Assembly (NCBI GenBank): GCA_947178445.1
Contig: CAMWYJ010000002.1
Span: forward strand, 1 to 64,000
DNA from: an uncultured Clostridium sp.
GTDB lineage: Bacteria; Bacillota; Clostridia; Lachnospirales; Lachnospiraceae
Direction: 5' to 3'
Length of the DNA stretch: 64,000 nt
In this document: positions 61,905 to 64,000 of the stretch, piece by piece
Layout of the letters: each line of letters opens with the position of its first letter
Numbering within the stretch: position 1 is the stretch's first letter
Program-made: the position numbers and the translations under genes
Notes under the pieces: model-generated
Databases searched by the model: none
The model's input: the letters and a program-made list of their open reading frames with translations, nothing else
Told to the model about the DNA's origin: nothing

Positions 61905-62775
61905 GTTATGGAAATTGCTTTTATTTACGATACCAACCTTTGGAATTTATAATATTTACTTCTGGTTCCGCTTTACACAGGATTTGAACCAGATGAACCA
62001 GAAGGAGAAAAGAATCAAGAATTATATTCTCGTATGTTTTTTGTCTATCATTACACTCGGCATATATCGATGGGTCTGGCTTTTCTATATTGAAGACCGC
62101 CTTCAAATGACAGGAGAAGACATGGGAATCAAGGTTCATCCAGGTCCCGGTACGACACTTATCCTTTGGACCTTTGGAAAATTTATTCTGATTGGACCGC
62201 TTTTAGCTGACTTTTTTATTATCCATAATATGAATAAGCTTGCAAAAGCATACAATGTATCCTTCTCCAAAAATACAAAGGTGCTTAGCAAAGAGGATAC
62301 TCTTACAAGTGAAAAGAAAACCACAAAAAAAGCAGTTCCGACTGATAAAACCATTACAAAAACAACTGGCACCGCTGCAAAATCCGTTGCAGGTAATACC
62401 ACGAAAACTACCACTTATACAGGCTCTGCAAAGGCAGCTACCAATACCAATACAAAAAGGGCAGCCGATTTGGCGAAAACTACTATAAAGCCTGCCGGAG
62501 CCACTGGTTCAAGCACTAAAAAGACACCAGAAAACAAACCAAAGGTTGTAAACAAACAGGTGATTACACCGGAAAAGAAACCGTCCGGCAACACTCAAAA
62601 AACAGAAGGTAATGTTAAAAGTGAAGCCGCTGCCACAAAAGAAACCGCTTCGAAAAACAAACCAAAGTCTGGTACCGTTACCTTAGATACAGAAAAAAAA
62701 CGCCCGCACACAAGTGATGCCACCTTAACAATAAACCCTGGTCTTACAAATATGCCAACGGGGAAAGATAAATAG
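61885..62775 (+). CDS. DUF4234 membrane protein with long Thr/Lys-rich tail
   Basis: The 296-residue protein has three or four hydrophobic helices in residues 8-120 (KLLLFTIPTFGIYNIYFWFR, ILVCFLSIITLGIYRWVWLF), fitting DUF4234, then a low-complexity tail of about 165 residues rich in Thr, Lys, Ala and Asn with no Cys. The tail may be disordered or span the wall. AAGGGGGAA precedes the ATG, which lies within the pncB 3' end. The link with NAD salvage is probably only transcriptional. The function is unknown. Confidence 0.75.
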   Translation: MIQENRKLWKLLLFTIPTFGIYNIYFWFRFTQDLNQMNQKEKRIKNYILVCFLSIITLGIYRWVWLFYIEDRLQMTGEDMGIKVHPGPGTTLILWTFGKFILIGPLLADFFIIHNMNKLAKAYNVSFSKNTKVLSKEDTLTSEKKTTKKAVPTDKTITKTTGTAAKSVAGNTTKTTTYTGSAKAATNTNTKRAADLAKTTIKPAGATGSSTKKTPENKPKVVNKQVITPEKKPSGNTQKTEGNVKSEAAATKETASKNKPKSGTVTLDTEKKRPHTSDATLTINPGLTNMPTGKDK

Positions 62776-62823
62776 ACAAACACTGTAGCATGTACATGCT
62801 TTCATTATTGCCTAATTTAAAGT

Positions 62824-62862
62824 CAACAACCGCCACTTTAACAAGTGGCGGTTGTTGCTTTT
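62824..62862. terminator. Terminator between convergent genes
   Basis: CAACAACCGCCACTT and AAGTGGCGGTTGTTG form a perfect 15-bp stem with a 4-base loop, followed by CTTTT on the plus strand. It serves the pncB operon and probably the opposite gene. Confidence 0.9.
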
Positions 62863-63481
62863 AAGCCAGGATTGTCTTTCCATGACACTCCTCAATTCCC
62901 TTTACGCAAAGAGACAAAATCGCAAAAGCAATCTTTGTGCAAATTCCTACAATATACTTACAGTCTTCCTCTACACAATGCCTCCCCCGGCGAATATACT
63001 GTCTATGCTCGTTTCTGATAAATTCGCAAATCTCTGCAACGGAATGAAACTGCATGAAATCCTCCAACTGTATACTCTTTTTCCAAACCTCTATGTTCTG
63101 TTCACCAATCTTTCGGATATATGCACGAAGCTCGTGCTTTAACTTTCCCTCATACACACAGTGTTCCTTCATATTACCCTCATATTCTTTGTTATGCGGA
63201 TACGTAAAGTAATCTGCGATATAATGAAGAATCTCTCCAAGCCTTGTAAAATAAAGGGTGGATAACTGCTCCATGTCCTGATAACCCTGCGTCAACCGTT
63301 CCACCCCTGCAGACACAAGTTCAAAAGTTCCGTTTATTTCATGTCTCTGTGTCAAAAATGATGGCTTGCAGTCAGGTAAAATACTTCCCACATAAAAAGC
63401 CATCCTATGCTTGTCTAAATGTTGCAAATCCGATACGTTCACAATATGCTTTGCCAGTGAAATATGTGATTTTTTACGCAT
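62861..63481 (-). CDS. Zinc-dependent phospholipase C family protein
   Basis: The 206-residue protein matches the short Clostridial zinc-dependent PLC family, without a signal peptide. Likely metal ligands are His in KSHISLAKHIV, Asp in SILPDCKPSF, His in TQRHEI, the HxxxD/H set in LHYIADYFTYPHN and HE in KLKHELRA. The family is usually annotated as phospholipase-like, but cytoplasmic location argues against a toxin role. GGAGGAG precedes the ATG. It shares the HxxxD...H pattern with the C-terminal domain of the subtilase fusion at 42923. Its substrate is unknown. Confidence 0.82.
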   Translation of the reverse strand: MRKKSHISLAKHIVNVSDLQHLDKHRMAFYVGSILPDCKPSFLTQRHEINGTFELVSAGVERLTQGYQDMEQLSTLYFTRLGEILHYIADYFTYPHNKEYEGNMKEHCVYEGKLKHELRAYIRKIGEQNIEVWKKSIQLEDFMQFHSVAEICEFIRNEHRQYIRRGRHCVEEDCKYIVGICTKIAFAILSLCVKGIEECHGKTILA

Positions 63482-63787
63482 TTTCTCCTCCTAATCCATA
63501 CTTAAACAAAACGGACAAGTCCACCCCGAACTACTTCTGCTTTGTATGCCGATATGCGGCTGCATGGCAGCCCTCCCTCGCACATCATGTACATTAAAGT
63601 GCATCTTTGTTCTCTGTGTTTTATTTTAATACCTTTTATGCAATGTTGCAAACAAATCTCACTGGCAATATTTACAAACATTTTCATTAATAATGTTATA
63701 CTCCTATCTGTTCCCGGCAAACCCCGCCTATACACCACTGACTGTAGGACAGCGCAGCAAAACATGACCCCAAAAATCCATATTATT
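63482..63787. other. Gene-free stretch
   Basis: No frame here has both a ribosome site and a recognisable protein. A small perfect hairpin (GGCTGC, ATG, GCAGCC) lies near 63561-63575. Nothing else was recognised. Confidence 0.4.
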
Positions 63788-64000
63788 CTATTCCCGAAAC
63801 CGGTACCCTACACCCCAGACCGTTTCAATGTATTGTGGATGCAACGGATCTGGCTCTATCTTTTTTCTCAATCGTTTTATATAAACTGCCACGCAATTAT
63901 AATATCCTTCCCCCTCCTGCTCATTCCAGATTGCATGAAAAATATCGTCCTTTGACAATACCTCTTCTGGATTTTGTGCCATAAATAAAAGTACATCAAA
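63788..64000 (-). CDS. OmpR-family response regulator, C-terminal part (cut by window end)
   Basis: About 70 codons are visible, reading through to the window edge. They encode an OmpR-type winged helix: FDVLLFMAQNPEEVLSKDDI, NCVAVYIKRLRKKIEPDP and VWGVGYRFRE are the usual conserved stretches of its recognition helix and C-terminal hairpin. The receiver domain lies outside the window. Its kinase and targets are not visible. Confidence 0.9.
   Translation of the reverse strand, partial: FDVLLFMAQNPEEVLSKDDIFHAIWNEQEGEGYYNCVAVYIKRLRKKIEPDPLHPQYIETVWGVGYRFRE

Noticed and set aside
62289..62740. Low-complexity Thr/Lys/Ala coding region considered as a tandem DNA repeat
   Set aside because: No regular repeat unit is visible at DNA level; it is simply a biased protein tail.
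63502..63765. Minus-strand frame of 87 codons between the PLC-family gene and the partial regulator
   Set aside because: The ribosome site is poor and the sequence looks random, with no domain, signal or membrane segment.
1..64000. Search for CRISPR arrays, tRNA or rRNA genes, transposases, integrases and phage genes
   Set aside because: No regularly spaced repeats, no tRNA-like cloverleaf, and no coding frame with transposase, integrase or phage structural motifs was seen.

Overview
The window looks like a low-GC Gram-positive chromosome of a Lachnospiraceae-type Clostridium relative. The grounds are compact operons with strong AGGAGG-like ribosome sites, an S-box (SAM-I) leader on metK, a T-box on ileS, a split transketolase, GH94 cellobiose phosphorylase and GH36 alpha-galactosidase, sporulation-family genes (SpoIID-, SpoIIQ- and CotS-like), and secreted proteins with Lys/Tyr-rich repeat tails. 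The genus cannot be fixed from the sequence. I see no rRNA, tRNA, prophage, transposase or CRISPR array.

Layout. 1-2 kb: ECF sigma factor plus an ABC exporter. 2-4 kb: a stand-alone Fic protein and a small membrane-anchored protein. 4-7 kb: a MacB-type ATPase with two FtsX-like permeases. 7.7-12.5 kb: a NarL-type two-component system flanked by two paralogous AAA/DUF4143 ATPases. 12.6-14.4 kb: split transketolase. 14.7-20.2 kb: a Dlt-like operon (adenylation enzyme, PLP decarboxylase, carrier protein, MBOAT, SGNH protein). 20-28 kb: alpha-galactosidase, metK with its SAM riboswitch, an [FeFe]-hydrogenase-like/HD-GYP fusion, phosphoglucomutase. 28-31 kb: PEGA lipoprotein and a CotS-like pseudokinase. 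31.6-38 kb: cellobiose phosphorylase, a lipoprotein, a small Cys protein, acpP, a GGDEF-EAL protein, a PerR/Fur regulator. 38-46.6 kb: degenerate SpoIIQ-like and SpoIID-like proteins separated by a block of secreted proteins that includes a subtilase fused to a zinc-phospholipase-C-like domain. 46.7-51 kb: glycogen phosphorylase and a cell-wall amidase. 51-55 kb: PH-domain protein, nicotinamidase-like hydrolase, and a DUF2975/HTH/DUF4173 operon. 55-60 kb: type-2-like IleRS with T-box, and a CAP-domain protein. 60-64 kb: nicotinate phosphoribosyltransferase, a DUF4234 protein, a zinc phospholipase C family protein, and the end of an OmpR-type regulator cut by the window edge.

How the parts fit. 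Cellobiose phosphorylase, alpha-galactosidase, glycogen phosphorylase, phosphoglucomutase and transketolase form a carbohydrate-salvage theme. Nicotinamidase-like and nicotinate phosphoribosyltransferase genes suggest NAD salvage. Cell-surface work is prominent: Dlt-like esterification, amidase, L,D-transpeptidase, CAP, subtilase and PEGA proteins. Two cyclic-di-GMP phosphodiesterase candidates (EAL and HD-GYP) are present.

A structured, roughly 207-bp inverted-repeat element recurs in intergenic DNA. There are three core-bearing copies (one cut by the window start) plus single arms and a core-less hairpin. Base changes in the copies are matched across stems, so the fold appears to be maintained. 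The strongest leads are the Dlt-like operon with a built-in decarboxylase, the subtilase-phospholipase fusion that could free its own N-terminal Trp, the hydrogenase-like HD-GYP sensor, and this repeat family.
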